Assembly: GCA_030427585.1 (NCBI GenBank) | Contig: JAUIBW010000031.1 | Location: 1 to 60,466, forward strand | From: Bacteroidia bacterium | Lineage (GTDB): Bacteria > Bacteroidota > Bacteroidia > Flavobacteriales > Flavobacteriaceae | Length of the DNA stretch: 60,466 bases | Direction of reading: 5' to 3' | Part shown: piece by piece, positions 27,566 to 35,101 of the stretch | How the letters are laid out: each line of letters opens with the position of its first letter | Position numbering within the stretch: the first letter of the stretch is position 1 | Notes under the pieces: generated by a model | Database searches by the model: none | What the model saw: only the letters and a program-made list of their open reading frames with translations | Told to the model about the DNA's origin: nothing | Program-made: the position numbers and the translations under genes

Positions 27566-28329
27566 TGTTTCAAACTTCTCACTTCAGAGGTTAAAGCCTG
27601 CATCGCTTCTTGTAGCTGTTTCATACTAGCAGCATCAGGATTAGCATCAATATTAAAACTTAACTTGCTATTTATTTCCCAAAGTTCAACTATTTGATGT
27701 GTCTGAATTGTATATGGTAAGTATTCAGAATTTAAAGAAATTAACGTTATAATAGAAGCATCTTCATTTTTTCGAATTTTCTTTACCACCACACTATCTT
27801 CCAAAACAATTACACAAATTGTATTATTACTTACCTCAGAAAGGTTATTTATTGCTTTACCAATCACCCACTCTTTGGGTTCTAGTAGTGGCAACATACT
27901 ATCTCCTTCTACCTGAAAACCCCGGTATGTAGCATTTCGATATTCTGGTAAAGGAATATCAAATGCAGGTAACTGCTGGTACCAATCTAAATCCTGAACA
28001 TTATGAGGGTACCCAGCTGCAGCTTTTACATTTACCAAAACTATATTTTCATTATTCTGAGAATCTATAGTCACTACTTTCGGAGACACATTACCCTGGT
28101 GCAATTGTATTTTTTTTTGGGTACTCTCTCCAAATAACCACAAAGGGTTAACATTAAACTCCTGTAACAACCTGGCTACAACTTTTCCTGAAATCTTAGT
28201 CTTACCTCTTTCTATATCTGCTGTAGAATTTTTAATCTGTAAAACCTTGGCAAAATCAGATTGGGTATAATGGTTTTCCTCGCGTATTTGTTTAAAACGC
28301 TTTATGGTTTGGCTGGTTGAATTATCCAT
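27562..28329 (-). CDS. LexA/CI-like repressor with S24 autocleavage domain
   Basis: This is a 255-residue protein. Residues 8-62 form an XRE-type HTH (FKQIREENHYTQSDFAKVLQ, VARLLQEFN). Residues 95-222 form an S24 peptidase domain with a likely autocleavage bond A105-G106 in VKAAAGYPHN, nucleophile S144 in VEGDSMLPLLEP and base K183 or K184 in SVVVKKIRKN. This is the layout of phage CI and LexA-type repressors that cleave themselves when RecA is activated. A short coiled tail ends the protein. It is divergent from the DUF559-radical SAM operon, with its operators on both promoters, including its own -33 box. Confidence 0.88.
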   Translation of the reverse strand: MDNSTSQTIKRFKQIREENHYTQSDFAKVLQIKNSTADIERGKTKISGKVVARLLQEFNVNPLWLFGESTQKKIQLHQGNVSPKVVTIDSQNNENIVLVNVKAAAGYPHNVQDLDWYQQLPAFDIPLPEYRNATYRGFQVEGDSMLPLLEPKEWVIGKAINNLSEVSNNTICVIVLEDSVVVKKIRKNEDASIITLISLNSEYLPYTIQTHQIVELWEINSKLSFNIDANPDAASMKQLQEAMQALTSEVRSLKH

Positions 28330-28391
28330 AAAATCAAAATTTTAATAGTATTATCATATACAAATGGTCTGTTACCTGGGATAATTAATAA

Positions 28392-28421
28392 CAAAGATAC
28401 AAGATTTTGGAATATTTCCAA
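28392..28421 (-). promoter_or_regulatory. Promoter of the S24 repressor gene
   Basis: Minus strand: TTG (28421-28419), a 19-base spacer, then TATCTTTG (28399-28392). This is an exact match to the Bacteroidota TTG-N19-TAnnTTTG promoter. Operator 1 covers its -33 end. Confidence 0.75.
28407..28421. promoter_or_regulatory. Operator 1 of the S24 repressor
   Basis: TTGGAATATTTCCAA is a perfect inverted repeat (TTGGAA-TAT-TTCCAA). It shares the TGGAA-N3-TTCCA core with operator 2 and covers the -33 element of the repressor promoter. Confidence 0.72.
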
Positions 28422-28446
28422 TTTTAACATAATTTTATTTTAATAC

Positions 28447-28465
28447 TTATGGAAAAATTCCATAA
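28447..28465. promoter_or_regulatory. Operator 2 of the S24 repressor
   Basis: TTATGGAAAAATTCCATAA is a perfect 19-bp inverted repeat. Its centre is 42 bases (about four helical turns) from operator 1. It overlaps the -7 box of the rightward promoter. Confidence 0.75.
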
Positions 28466-28470
28466 ATTTG
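28463..28470 (+). promoter_or_regulatory. -7 box of the DUF559-radical SAM operon
   Basis: TAAATTTG matches TAnnTTTG. Transcription would start near 28476, downstream of the in-frame ATG at 28449, so translation must begin at ATG 28497. The -33 box is weak. Confidence 0.6.
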
Positions 28471-28482
28471 GAAAAATTACAA
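28468..28482. promoter_or_regulatory. Imperfect operator 3
   Basis: TTGGAAAAATTACAA matches TTGGAA-N3-TTCCAA with one mismatch. Its centre lies 19 bases from operator 2, at the presumed transcription start. Confidence 0.5.
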
Positions 28483-28496
28483 CTAATACATCTACC

Positions 28497-28880
28497 ATGT
28501 CTTCACAAACCATCCCTATATACCAAAAAGTATCAGAGAAAATTATTAGACATTCACTGGATAGTTCTATTACGTCTATCGATCAACTTCATCAAAAACT
28601 CATAGAAAAAGGGTTTCATTTTCTTAGAAATAAAACTGTAAGAAATTACAATTTTGATTTTTATTGTAGCACATCAAAAATTGCTATAGAAATTGATAGC
28701 TATGCACATGAGTTTTCGGATATCTATAACTTAGATGCGCCAAAAAAGCTATTTATTTCTTCCTTAGGAATTACTGTTCTTAGGTTTACAGATTATCAGA
28801 TATTAACTGATATAGAAGAAATTATAAGAATGGTAAAAAATCAAATAAAAATGGCTACAGAATACATCTATGTCGTTTGA
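28497..28880 (+). CDS. DUF559 Vsr/PD-(D/E)XK-like nuclease domain protein
   Basis: This 127-residue protein has a DUF559 core: GFHFLRNKTVRNYNFDFYCS, then KIAIEIDSYAHEF, LGITVLRFTDYQIL. The Asp of FDFYC and the Glu of AIEID fit the catalytic positions of Vsr-like endonucleases. An upstream ATG (28449) lies inside operator 2 and before the presumed transcript start, so ATG 28497 is chosen. The gene overlaps the radical SAM gene by 11 bases and is the first of a three-gene operon controlled by the divergent S24 repressor. DNA cleavage activity is inferred from the family. Confidence 0.75.
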   Translation: MSSQTIPIYQKVSEKIIRHSLDSSITSIDQLHQKLIEKGFHFLRNKTVRNYNFDFYCSTSKIAIEIDSYAHEFSDIYNLDAPKKLFISSLGITVLRFTDYQILTDIEEIIRMVKNQIKMATEYIYVV

Positions 28881-30132
28881 GCGAATACGTCAAAAACTCT
28901 CTATTTTGGCAGATGCTGCAAAATATGATGTTTCATGTGCCAGTAGTGGAGGTAAAAGAGCCAATACCAAAAAAGGATTAGGTAATAATACAGGTTTCGG
29001 GATTTGCCATAGTTATACAGAAGATGGACGCTGTGTTTCCTTATTAAAAATTTTACTTACCAATCATTGTATTTATGATTGTGCCTATTGCATTACCCGA
29101 AAAAGTAATGATATCAAAAGAACTGCATTCAAAATTCAGGAAGTGGTTGATCTAACCATTAATTTTTATAGAAGAAATTATATCGAAGGTTTATTTCTAA
29201 GTTCTGGGATATTTAAAAACTCTGATTTTACCATGGAACGATTAGTTGCTGTGGCAAAAAAACTCAGGTTAGAAGAGAATTTTAACGGTTATATCCATCT
29301 CAAATCGATTCCTGGAGCTAGTGATGAATTAATGCGAGAGGCAGGATTATATGCAGATCGATTAAGTGTGAATATTGAAATTCCTACCAAATCGGGGTTA
29401 AAACTTTTGGCACCTGATAAAAAACATGATGATTTTATAAAACCTATGCAAAAGGTTAAAAATGAAATCATTCAATACAAAGCAGAACGTAAAATAATTA
29501 AAAGTACTCCTCGATACGCTCCAGCAGGACAAAGTACACAAATGATCATAGGAGCAACCGGCGAGAGTGATAGAGATATCATGTATTCTGCTACTTATTA
29601 CTACAAAAAATTTAACATGCGTAGAGTGTATTATTCTGGATACATTCCTGTCATGACAGACTCCCGGTTACCATCCTTAGGAACCGAGGTTCCTGTTCTT
29701 AGAGAAAATCGTCTATATCAAACCGATTGGTTATTACGATTTTATGGATTTTCTGTTAATGAAATATTAAATGACACGTACAAAAACCTAGACTTAGATA
29801 TTGATCCAAAGTTAAGTTGGGCACTACGTAATCTACACCTCTTTCCTATTGATATCAACAAAGCAGACAAAAAGGTATTGGCCCGGGTTCCTGGCATCGG
29901 TATGCAATCTGTATTTAAAATACTACAGGCTAGAAAATTCAGAAACCTGGATTGGTCACATCTTAAAGCTATTGGCATAGCCTTAAACAGAGCTCAATAT
30001 TTCATCACTTGCAATTCTAAGGATTTTTATAACAAAGGTTATGATTCTGATACATTAAAGGCTAAAATCCTAAAAAGCTCTAATAGCAAGTATAAAAAAT
30101 ACTTTAATCAACAGTTAAGTCTTTTCTCTTAA
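28870..30132 (+). CDS. Radical SAM protein of the UDG-linked DNA modification/repair family
   Basis: This is a 420-residue protein. The radical SAM cluster motif CX3CX2C appears as NHCIYDCAYC (about residues 59-68), after GGKRANTKKGLGNNTGFGIC. The C-terminus has a helix-hairpin-helix DNA-binding motif (INKADKKVLARVPGIGMQSV, about 330-350). The order matches the family catalogued as putative DNA modification/repair radical SAM protein, often next to uracil-DNA-glycosylase-like genes. The substrate is unknown. Its start overlaps the DUF559 gene by 11 bases (coupling), and the DUF4130-type gene follows by 11 bases. Confidence 0.86.
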   Translation: MSFERIRQKLSILADAAKYDVSCASSGGKRANTKKGLGNNTGFGICHSYTEDGRCVSLLKILLTNHCIYDCAYCITRKSNDIKRTAFKIQEVVDLTINFYRRNYIEGLFLSSGIFKNSDFTMERLVAVAKKLRLEENFNGYIHLKSIPGASDELMREAGLYADRLSVNIEIPTKSGLKLLAPDKKHDDFIKPMQKVKNEIIQYKAERKIIKSTPRYAPAGQSTQMIIGATGESDRDIMYSATYYYKKFNMRRVYYSGYIPVMTDSRLPSLGTEVPVLRENRLYQTDWLLRFYGFSVNEILNDTYKNLDLDIDPKLSWALRNLHLFPIDINKADKKVLARVPGIGMQSVFKILQARKFRNLDWSHLKAIGIALNRAQYFITCNSKDFYNKGYDSDTLKAKILKSSNSKYKKYFNQQLSLFS

Positions 30133-30143
30133 TATCAATACTT

Positions 30144-30920
30144 ATGAATCCGCAAACAATATTACTATATGACGGAAGTTTTGAGGGATTTTTATGTTGC
30201 ATTTTTATGGTATATGATCAAAAAATACCTAATGCCATTATTAGAAAAGAATCAGATACCAATACTCAACTATTTACAGTAACAGAAGAGGTTATTACCG
30301 AGAAACATAAAGCAACCAGGGTATGGAAAGGATTTAAATCTAAAACGACCCGAAATGAACAACTGGATTTCTTTAAAGTATTTTTAAGTGAAATCAAAGG
30401 TGTAGAAAATACATTATTGAACTATATGCAAAATATTTTCACCAAAAAAAACAATAGAAATATTGACTTCAGTAATAAAGATATTCTAAAAATTAGTCAG
30501 GTTGCCAGAATGGTGGGTCGAGAAAAACACAGAATGGAAGCATTTGTACGATTTCAATTAACCAAAGACAATATTTATACTGCCACTGTAGAACCAGACT
30601 TTAATGTCTTGCCATTAATCGTTCATCATTTTAAGGATCGCTATGCGGATCAGCAATGGGTTATCTATGATGTCAAAAGAAACTATGGAATCTACTATAA
30701 TCTAAATACAGTAGAAACCGTTACTATAGAAGGGTTTTCTCGAAAAAAGACTTGTATTTCAGATGAGCTACTCGCTCAAAATGAAACCGAATTTCAAAAA
30801 CTATGGGGAACCTACTACAATAATGTGAACATAAAATCCCGTAAAAACAATAAATTACATAAACAGTATCTTCCAAAACGTTATTGGAAATACTTAACTG
30901 AAAAAAATAGCACCCTATAA
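30144..30920 (+). CDS. TIGR03915/DUF4130-type DNA metabolism protein
   Basis: This 258-residue protein opens ILLYDGSFEGFLCCIFMVYD as in the DUF4130 family, which is encoded with the UDG-linked radical SAM protein and in many species is fused to the glycosylase-like domain. Here the glycosylase part is absent. The motif KISQVARMVGREKHRMEAFV, then RFQLTKDNIYTATVEPDFNV, is conserved. It is the last gene of the repressor-controlled operon. Its biochemical role is unknown; a partnership with the radical SAM enzyme in DNA repair is inferred. Confidence 0.8.
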   Translation: MNPQTILLYDGSFEGFLCCIFMVYDQKIPNAIIRKESDTNTQLFTVTEEVITEKHKATRVWKGFKSKTTRNEQLDFFKVFLSEIKGVENTLLNYMQNIFTKKNNRNIDFSNKDILKISQVARMVGREKHRMEAFVRFQLTKDNIYTATVEPDFNVLPLIVHHFKDRYADQQWVIYDVKRNYGIYYNLNTVETVTIEGFSRKKTCISDELLAQNETEFQKLWGTYYNNVNIKSRKNNKLHKQYLPKRYWKYLTEKNSTL

Positions 30921-31064
30921 TATTATATAGTTAAAAAATCTTTATCTATATAAACACCTAGTTTACTGCTATAACGGGGACTTAGGCCTATATACTAATT
31001 AAATAATAAAAATTAGTGTGTATTTTTTACCCATCTTAAATTTCGAATAGATAAAATAAAGTAT

Positions 31065-31072
31065 TAGATTTG
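31065..31072 (+). promoter_or_regulatory. Candidate -7 box of the small lipoprotein gene
   Basis: TAGATTTG matches TAnnTTTG. The leader would be about 30 bases. Confidence 0.5.
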
Positions 31073-31108
31073 GCGTTAAGTAACCAAAATTAACTATATC
31101 TATTTATT

Positions 31109-31549
31109 ATGAAAAAAATTTTTTTAGGAGCTTTAGCTCTAGTGTTTTTAACAGTGATCTCTTGTAAAGATGCTGCTAATAAAGCTGAAGAAGCAGCTGA
31201 TACAGCAGAAGAAGCTGTTGAAGAAGTTGCGGAAAAAGTAGAAGAAGCTGCCGAAGAAGTTGCAGAAAAAGTAGAAAGCGCTGTTGACGGTGTTCCTAAC
31301 TTTAGCGACTCTGATGTACAAGCATATGTTAATGCTTATGAAGAGTACATGGCTGAGTATAAAAAAATTGCTGAAAGCAAAGATATGACTGCTTTTGCAG
31401 GACTTAGTGAAAAAGGACAAAAACTTGCTACAAAAGCTCAGGAAATCTCTGGAAAACTATCTGGAGAAGATGCAGAAAAATGGACTGCATATATGACTGA
31501 AAAATCTAAAGAAATGCAAGAGTATGCTAAGGCAATGACTCAACAGTAG
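31109..31549 (+). CDS. Ala/Glu-rich coiled-coil lipoprotein
   Basis: This 146-residue protein has a lipoprotein signal (MKKIFLGALALVFLTVISC, acylated Cys at about 19). A repetitive Ala/Glu/Lys helical stretch with VEEVAEKVEEAAEEVAEKVE runs through about residue 55; the EEVAEKVE unit is repeated at 11-residue spacing. A helical domain (about 60-146) follows: SDVQAYVNAYEEYMAEYKKI. It is probably anchored in the outer membrane facing the periplasm. The function is unknown; a structural tether is a guess. A bidirectional terminator follows. Confidence 0.75.
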   Translation: MKKIFLGALALVFLTVISCKDAANKAEEAADTAEEAVEEVAEKVEEAAEEVAEKVESAVDGVPNFSDSDVQAYVNAYEEYMAEYKKIAESKDMTAFAGLSEKGQKLATKAQEISGKLSGEDAEKWTAYMTEKSKEMQEYAKAMTQQ

Positions 31550-31584
31550 TCGTATTTTAAAATACAATAGGTCGTATGGCTTAT

Positions 31585-31613
31585 AAAAACCATCCACAAT
31601 GTGGATGGTTTTT
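31585..31613. terminator. Bidirectional terminator
   Basis: A perfect 13-bp stem AAAAACCATCCAC/GTGGATGGTTTTT with a 3-base loop lies between the lipoprotein gene (plus) and the nitroreductase gene (minus), whose stop codon it abuts. Confidence 0.92.
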
Positions 31614-32189
31614 TTATTCTATCCATTGTACTTTACTCTCTATTGGTTCTCGTTTTGAAGTATTTTTCTCATCTTCATCATAATACCCAAGATAAAAGAA
31701 CCCCAGACAACGCTCCCCTTCTTCAAAATCAAAAAAACTACCCATATAGTTGATTAACTTGGGACTGCTCCAATAGCAACCAATATCGTTTGCTGTACAG
31801 GTTAGCCACATATTCTGTACTGCCATCGCAGTCGAGGCAATTTCTTCCCACTCAGGTACACGTTCCTTTGGGTCTCGTTGCATACAAATTGCTATTATCG
31901 CGCTAGCTGATTTACAATTATTGATTATTTTATTATACTTGAATGAAGAAAAATCTTCATCAGAAGTGATATCGGTATATATATCTGATAAAAATGCCCC
32001 CAATCGATCTTTAGCTTCTCCTTCTATCACCTTAAAACGCCAGGGTTGTGTAAGCTTATGCGTTGGAGCCCAACTTGCATTTTCTAACAGCATATTAATC
32101 AATTCTTTAGATACAGTTTTTTCATTGTATTGCACCGGAAAAACAGATCGTCTCCTTCTAATTATTTCATTAATATCAGATTTAAACAT
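31614..32189 (-). CDS. Nitroreductase-family protein
   Basis: This is a 191-residue FMN-dependent oxidoreductase fold. It begins INEIIRRRRSVFPVQYNEKT (FMN-phosphate Arg cluster) and has NASWAPTHKLTQPWRFKVIE, AMAVQNMWLTCTANDIGCYW and a C-terminal LGFFYLGYYDE. The length fits YdjA-like nitroreductases. The substrate is unknown. Confidence 0.88.
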   Translation of the reverse strand: MFKSDINEIIRRRRSVFPVQYNEKTVSKELINMLLENASWAPTHKLTQPWRFKVIEGEAKDRLGAFLSDIYTDITSDEDFSSFKYNKIINNCKSASAIIAICMQRDPKERVPEWEEIASTAMAVQNMWLTCTANDIGCYWSSPKLINYMGSFFDFEEGERCLGFFYLGYYDEDEKNTSKREPIESKVQWIE

Positions 32190-32267
32190 AATATTTTTAT
32201 CTTTTTTTGTAAAGTTATTATTATTATAAGGACTAAAAACATCTGCATCATTAATTAATACAATATT

Positions 32268-32993
32268 GTGAACCTGAGAGTTCGACTACATAAACCTGAG
32301 CAATTAGATAATTTATCCCTATCAGGAGGAATACTCAATTCTACATTAGACAGCTTAAAATTTATAAACACCTATTTTGGCAATCATAGACAATTAAGCA
32401 AGACGATACTGCATTATTGTAAAACACAACCAAGGGTAGAAAGAATTCATATTGTTGATATTGGTTGTGGTGGTGGGGATTGTATTCTACATATCTCAAA
32501 AACACTAAAGAAGCATAAAATAGAAGCTATATTTACGGGAATTGATGGTAATCCTAAAAGTATTTCTTATGCACAACAAAATAACCCAGATCCTGCTCAT
32601 ATTTGCTTTCATACCGCTAATGTTTTAGATAAGAATTTCGCTTTGCCAGATTGTGATTTGTTGATCAGCAGCCATTTTATGTATCATTTCAATAATGAAA
32701 ACCTAATCGATTTTTTTAAACAGTTACAATCTAATACCGTAAAACATATTATTTTTAGTGAATTATACAGAAGTAAAATGGCGTATCATATATTTAAAAT
32801 AATACGTTTTATGCTTCCTCTTTCGGATATAGCAAAAAAGGATGGATTGATTGCTATACAACGAGCCTTTACTAAAAAAGAATTAGAAATAATTATTCGC
32901 AAGAGTGCAATAGAAAAGCATAGCATTACCAAAAAGCCGTTTTTCCGTATGATTGCTCAAATATATCTTCATGATGAAAAAAATATTGTCTAA
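32268..32993 (+). CDS. Class I SAM-dependent methyltransferase
   Basis: This 241-residue protein has SAM motif I IHIVDIGCGGGDCILHISKT (about residues 65-84) and an acidic motif II in FTGIDGNP. It resembles flavobacterial methyltransferases often found near type III polyketide synthases, but no such synthase is in the window. The start is GTG 32268; no ATG fits. Its last 23 bases overlap the downstream membrane-protein gene, so they are cotranscribed. The substrate is not identifiable. Confidence 0.78.
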   Translation: MNLRVRLHKPEQLDNLSLSGGILNSTLDSLKFINTYFGNHRQLSKTILHYCKTQPRVERIHIVDIGCGGGDCILHISKTLKKHKIEAIFTGIDGNPKSISYAQQNNPDPAHICFHTANVLDKNFALPDCDLLISSHFMYHFNNENLIDFFKQLQSNTVKHIIFSELYRSKMAYHIFKIIRFMLPLSDIAKKDGLIAIQRAFTKKELEIIIRKSAIEKHSITKKPFFRMIAQIYLHDEKNIV

Positions 32994-33408
32994 ACATATA
33001 GATACTATAAAAGAAGCACCAAAAACCTTAATTCTAACTTATGTTGTTATTTATTTCTTATGGGGATTAGGAATGAATCGTTTTGGAACAGTAGTAGAAA
33101 TTGCCAGATTTACATACTGGTGGCAAGTAATTACATGTTACATTTTATATATGGTACCTATTTCAATTATCCTTAAACAATATCCTTTTTTTGAGCAATA
33201 TGCATATGGACTAGTTGCAATGGGAATATTAGAATTTTTAGGATATTGGCTTCAATCATCTTATGCATATCCCAATAATATTCTGGATAAGATATTTAGT
33301 CCTCAAAACTTCAGTTTAGGGATGGCTTTATTCTTTGCATTATATTTTCCGGCAGGGAATTGGCTCGTTAAAAAAGTACACAACCTAATTTTTATACACG
33401 ATAAATAG
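32971..33408 (+). CDS. Four-helix integral membrane protein of unknown function
   Basis: This 145-residue protein has about four transmembrane segments (LILTYVVIYFLWGLGMN, WWQVITCYILYMVPISIIL, YAYGLVAMGILEFLGYWL, SLGMALFFALYFPAGNWLV). I do not recognise the family. ATG 32971 (or the adjacent ATG 32974) is preferred over TTG 32953. It overlaps the methyltransferase gene and is convergent, by a 2-base gap, with the pentapeptide-repeat gene. Confidence 0.7.
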   Translation: MMKKILSKHIDTIKEAPKTLILTYVVIYFLWGLGMNRFGTVVEIARFTYWWQVITCYILYMVPISIILKQYPFFEQYAYGLVAMGILEFLGYWLQSSYAYPNNILDKIFSPQNFSLGMALFFALYFPAGNWLVKKVHNLIFIHDK

Positions 33409-33410
33409 TA

Positions 33411-34565
33411 TTATTTTTTGGGAATCAAGATAAACTGTTTCTTTCCTTGTTTTTTAATCCTATATTTTTTTTCAATCTCTCCGGCTCCCTCCAGATTCAA
33501 AGTGTCTGAAATATATGCTATCCAATCTTGTCTATCTACAATAACATTATCCAAAATTACATCTGTTAAATTTGCATTTTCTAATTTGGCCCCCCATAAT
33601 ATCGCTTCAGAGAGGTCAGCTCCACTAAGGTCTACTCCATACAAATTTGCATTTGTAAAATCAACACTTAACAATTCTGCCCGTTGCAGATTAGCATTAT
33701 GTAATCGTGCTCTTTTTAAATTACCATCAGATAAATTAATTTTACTCATTCGCACTTCTTTAAGGTCGCAGCTTTCCATATTTGCGGCGGGCATCTGAGC
33801 TTCTGTTAAATCAGAGTAATCTAATCGCGCATATTTAAGATTAACTCCTCTTCCCAGGTTAACTTTTCTAAGATTTGTATATCTAAACTCTGCAGAATTT
33901 AAAATATCTTGTGAAGATTCTAGACCCAAATCACTTTTTAAAAGCGTAAATAGTAGTTGCCCTCGTTCTGGACTAATTGGTTTATCAATCAATACTCCAT
34001 CATCAATATAGCGATATGGTTTCATCGCCATACACAAACCAACTATTCTAGCTTCTAATGTTTTACTTATATTACGACTACCAGAACCTTTATATTTCAA
34101 TTCCTCGTTTAAATCGGTAAGAACATCACCCATTACAAATACCAATGATGATCTTCGGTCTGCCTCTACAAGATTATTCTGACTGGTAATTAATTTATTT
34201 TGATTCATCAGTAATTTTGTCTGAAAAATCAGTACCAATGAAGGAACTACGGCAAATAAAAATGCAAACAATCCAATTCTTGTCACTCGCCAGATCACAT
34301 TAGAAGATACATCAGAAACTGTATCTACAGAAACTGTTTTATATTCTTTATACTCATTTATAGCAGCACTAATACTTCTCTTAAGTCGATTGCCAAAAAT
34401 TGGAGTACTAGTTTTTTTTAAGAGCCACCATCTGAACTTTCTTTTTTTCTGTTTCCCTTTATTAATTTTATCCAGTTTATCCTGAAGTAACTTATTTTCG
34501 TTTTTTAACCGTTCAATATAATCTTGTTCGTTCACAGTGCTATAGATTTGGATATTAAAACGCAT
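33411..34565 (-). CDS. Pentapeptide-repeat protein with coiled coil and membrane anchor
   Basis: This is a 384-residue protein. Residues 12-45 form a coiled coil rich in Lys (NEQDYIERLKNENKLLQDKL). A basic region and two hydrophobic segments sit at about 90-125 (VIWRVTRIGLFAFLFAVVPS, LVLIFQTKLLM). Residues 230-335 carry about 20 pentapeptide repeats (A(D/N)Lxx), such as ANLQRAELLSVDFTNANLYG, VDLSGADLSEAILWGAKLE. The repeats form a right-handed beta helix. Such membrane-linked proteins occur widely; the function is unknown. Confidence 0.82.
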   Translation of the reverse strand: MRFNIQIYSTVNEQDYIERLKNENKLLQDKLDKINKGKQKKRKFRWWLLKKTSTPIFGNRLKRSISAAINEYKEYKTVSVDTVSDVSSNVIWRVTRIGLFAFLFAVVPSLVLIFQTKLLMNQNKLITSQNNLVEADRRSSLVFVMGDVLTDLNEELKYKGSGSRNISKTLEARIVGLCMAMKPYRYIDDGVLIDKPISPERGQLLFTLLKSDLGLESSQDILNSAEFRYTNLRKVNLGRGVNLKYARLDYSDLTEAQMPAANMESCDLKEVRMSKINLSDGNLKRARLHNANLQRAELLSVDFTNANLYGVDLSGADLSEAILWGAKLENANLTDVILDNVIVDRQDWIAYISDTLNLEGAGEIEKKYRIKKQGKKQFILIPKK

Positions 34566-34662
34566 AAGATATAAAAGTTATTATTACTTTAAAAAAAAGA
34601 GGGCTTTCTTAACGTAGTAAAAAAAACCTCTTCGATCATAGTAAGATCAGTAGTGGTGTTTT

Positions 34663-34884
34663 TCATTTGAGATAAGTGGAGATATCTTTTGCAATATCCT
34701 CTATTAACGAGAGTTCTTCCTGGTCATCGATTAGGTGGATAGTTTTTATCAAAAGCTGTACATATCCCGCTACATATGCTTTCTTTTTTTTATCGCTCAC
34801 ATACTCTTTGCCTTCTACCACTATAAATGCGATTAAATTGCGTATAATCAATTGGATCTCTGAAATATCTAGCTCCCTTTTCAT
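34663..34884 (-). CDS. Small helical hypothetical protein
   Basis: This 73-residue, mostly helical protein (ISEIQLIIRNLIAFIVVEGK, VAGYVQLLIKTIHLIDDQEE) ends in TYLK. I do not recognise it. It is preferred over the overlapping plus-strand frame because it has an ATG, balanced composition and an amphipathic pattern. It precedes the pentapeptide-repeat gene on the same strand by about 100 bases. Confidence 0.5.
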   Translation of the reverse strand: MKRELDISEIQLIIRNLIAFIVVEGKEYVSDKKKKAYVAGYVQLLIKTIHLIDDQEELSLIEDIAKDISTYLK

Positions 34885-35052
34885 TAGAAATATTTTAAGT
34901 AACTCCTTAAAAATTAGATATTAAAAATATAATTATACTATTCAAAAAATAAAAAAACAGCCTAATTAAAAGACTGATCTTCGATTAAAAGCAGCTTTTA
35001 TCGTTTTGCAGAGTACACTAAAAACTTTATCTTTTTATGATCTAAAAAAGAC

Positions 35053-35060
35053 TACATTTG
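35053..35060 (+). promoter_or_regulatory. Candidate -7 box of the FGE gene
   Basis: TACATTTG matches TAnnTTTG. The leader would be about 36 bases. Confidence 0.5.
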
Positions 35061-35101
35061 AATCACCAACTTAAAACAACTTCGATATAAAAACATATTA
35101 C

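Noticed and set aside
28449..28496. ATG 28449 as start of the DUF559 gene
   Set aside because: It lies within operator 2 and upstream of the TAAATTTG promoter box, so it would not be on the transcript.
34676..34924. Plus-strand 82-codon frame opposite the small helical gene
   Set aside because: Ser/Ile-rich composition typical of an antisense shadow; the minus-strand frame is more protein-like.
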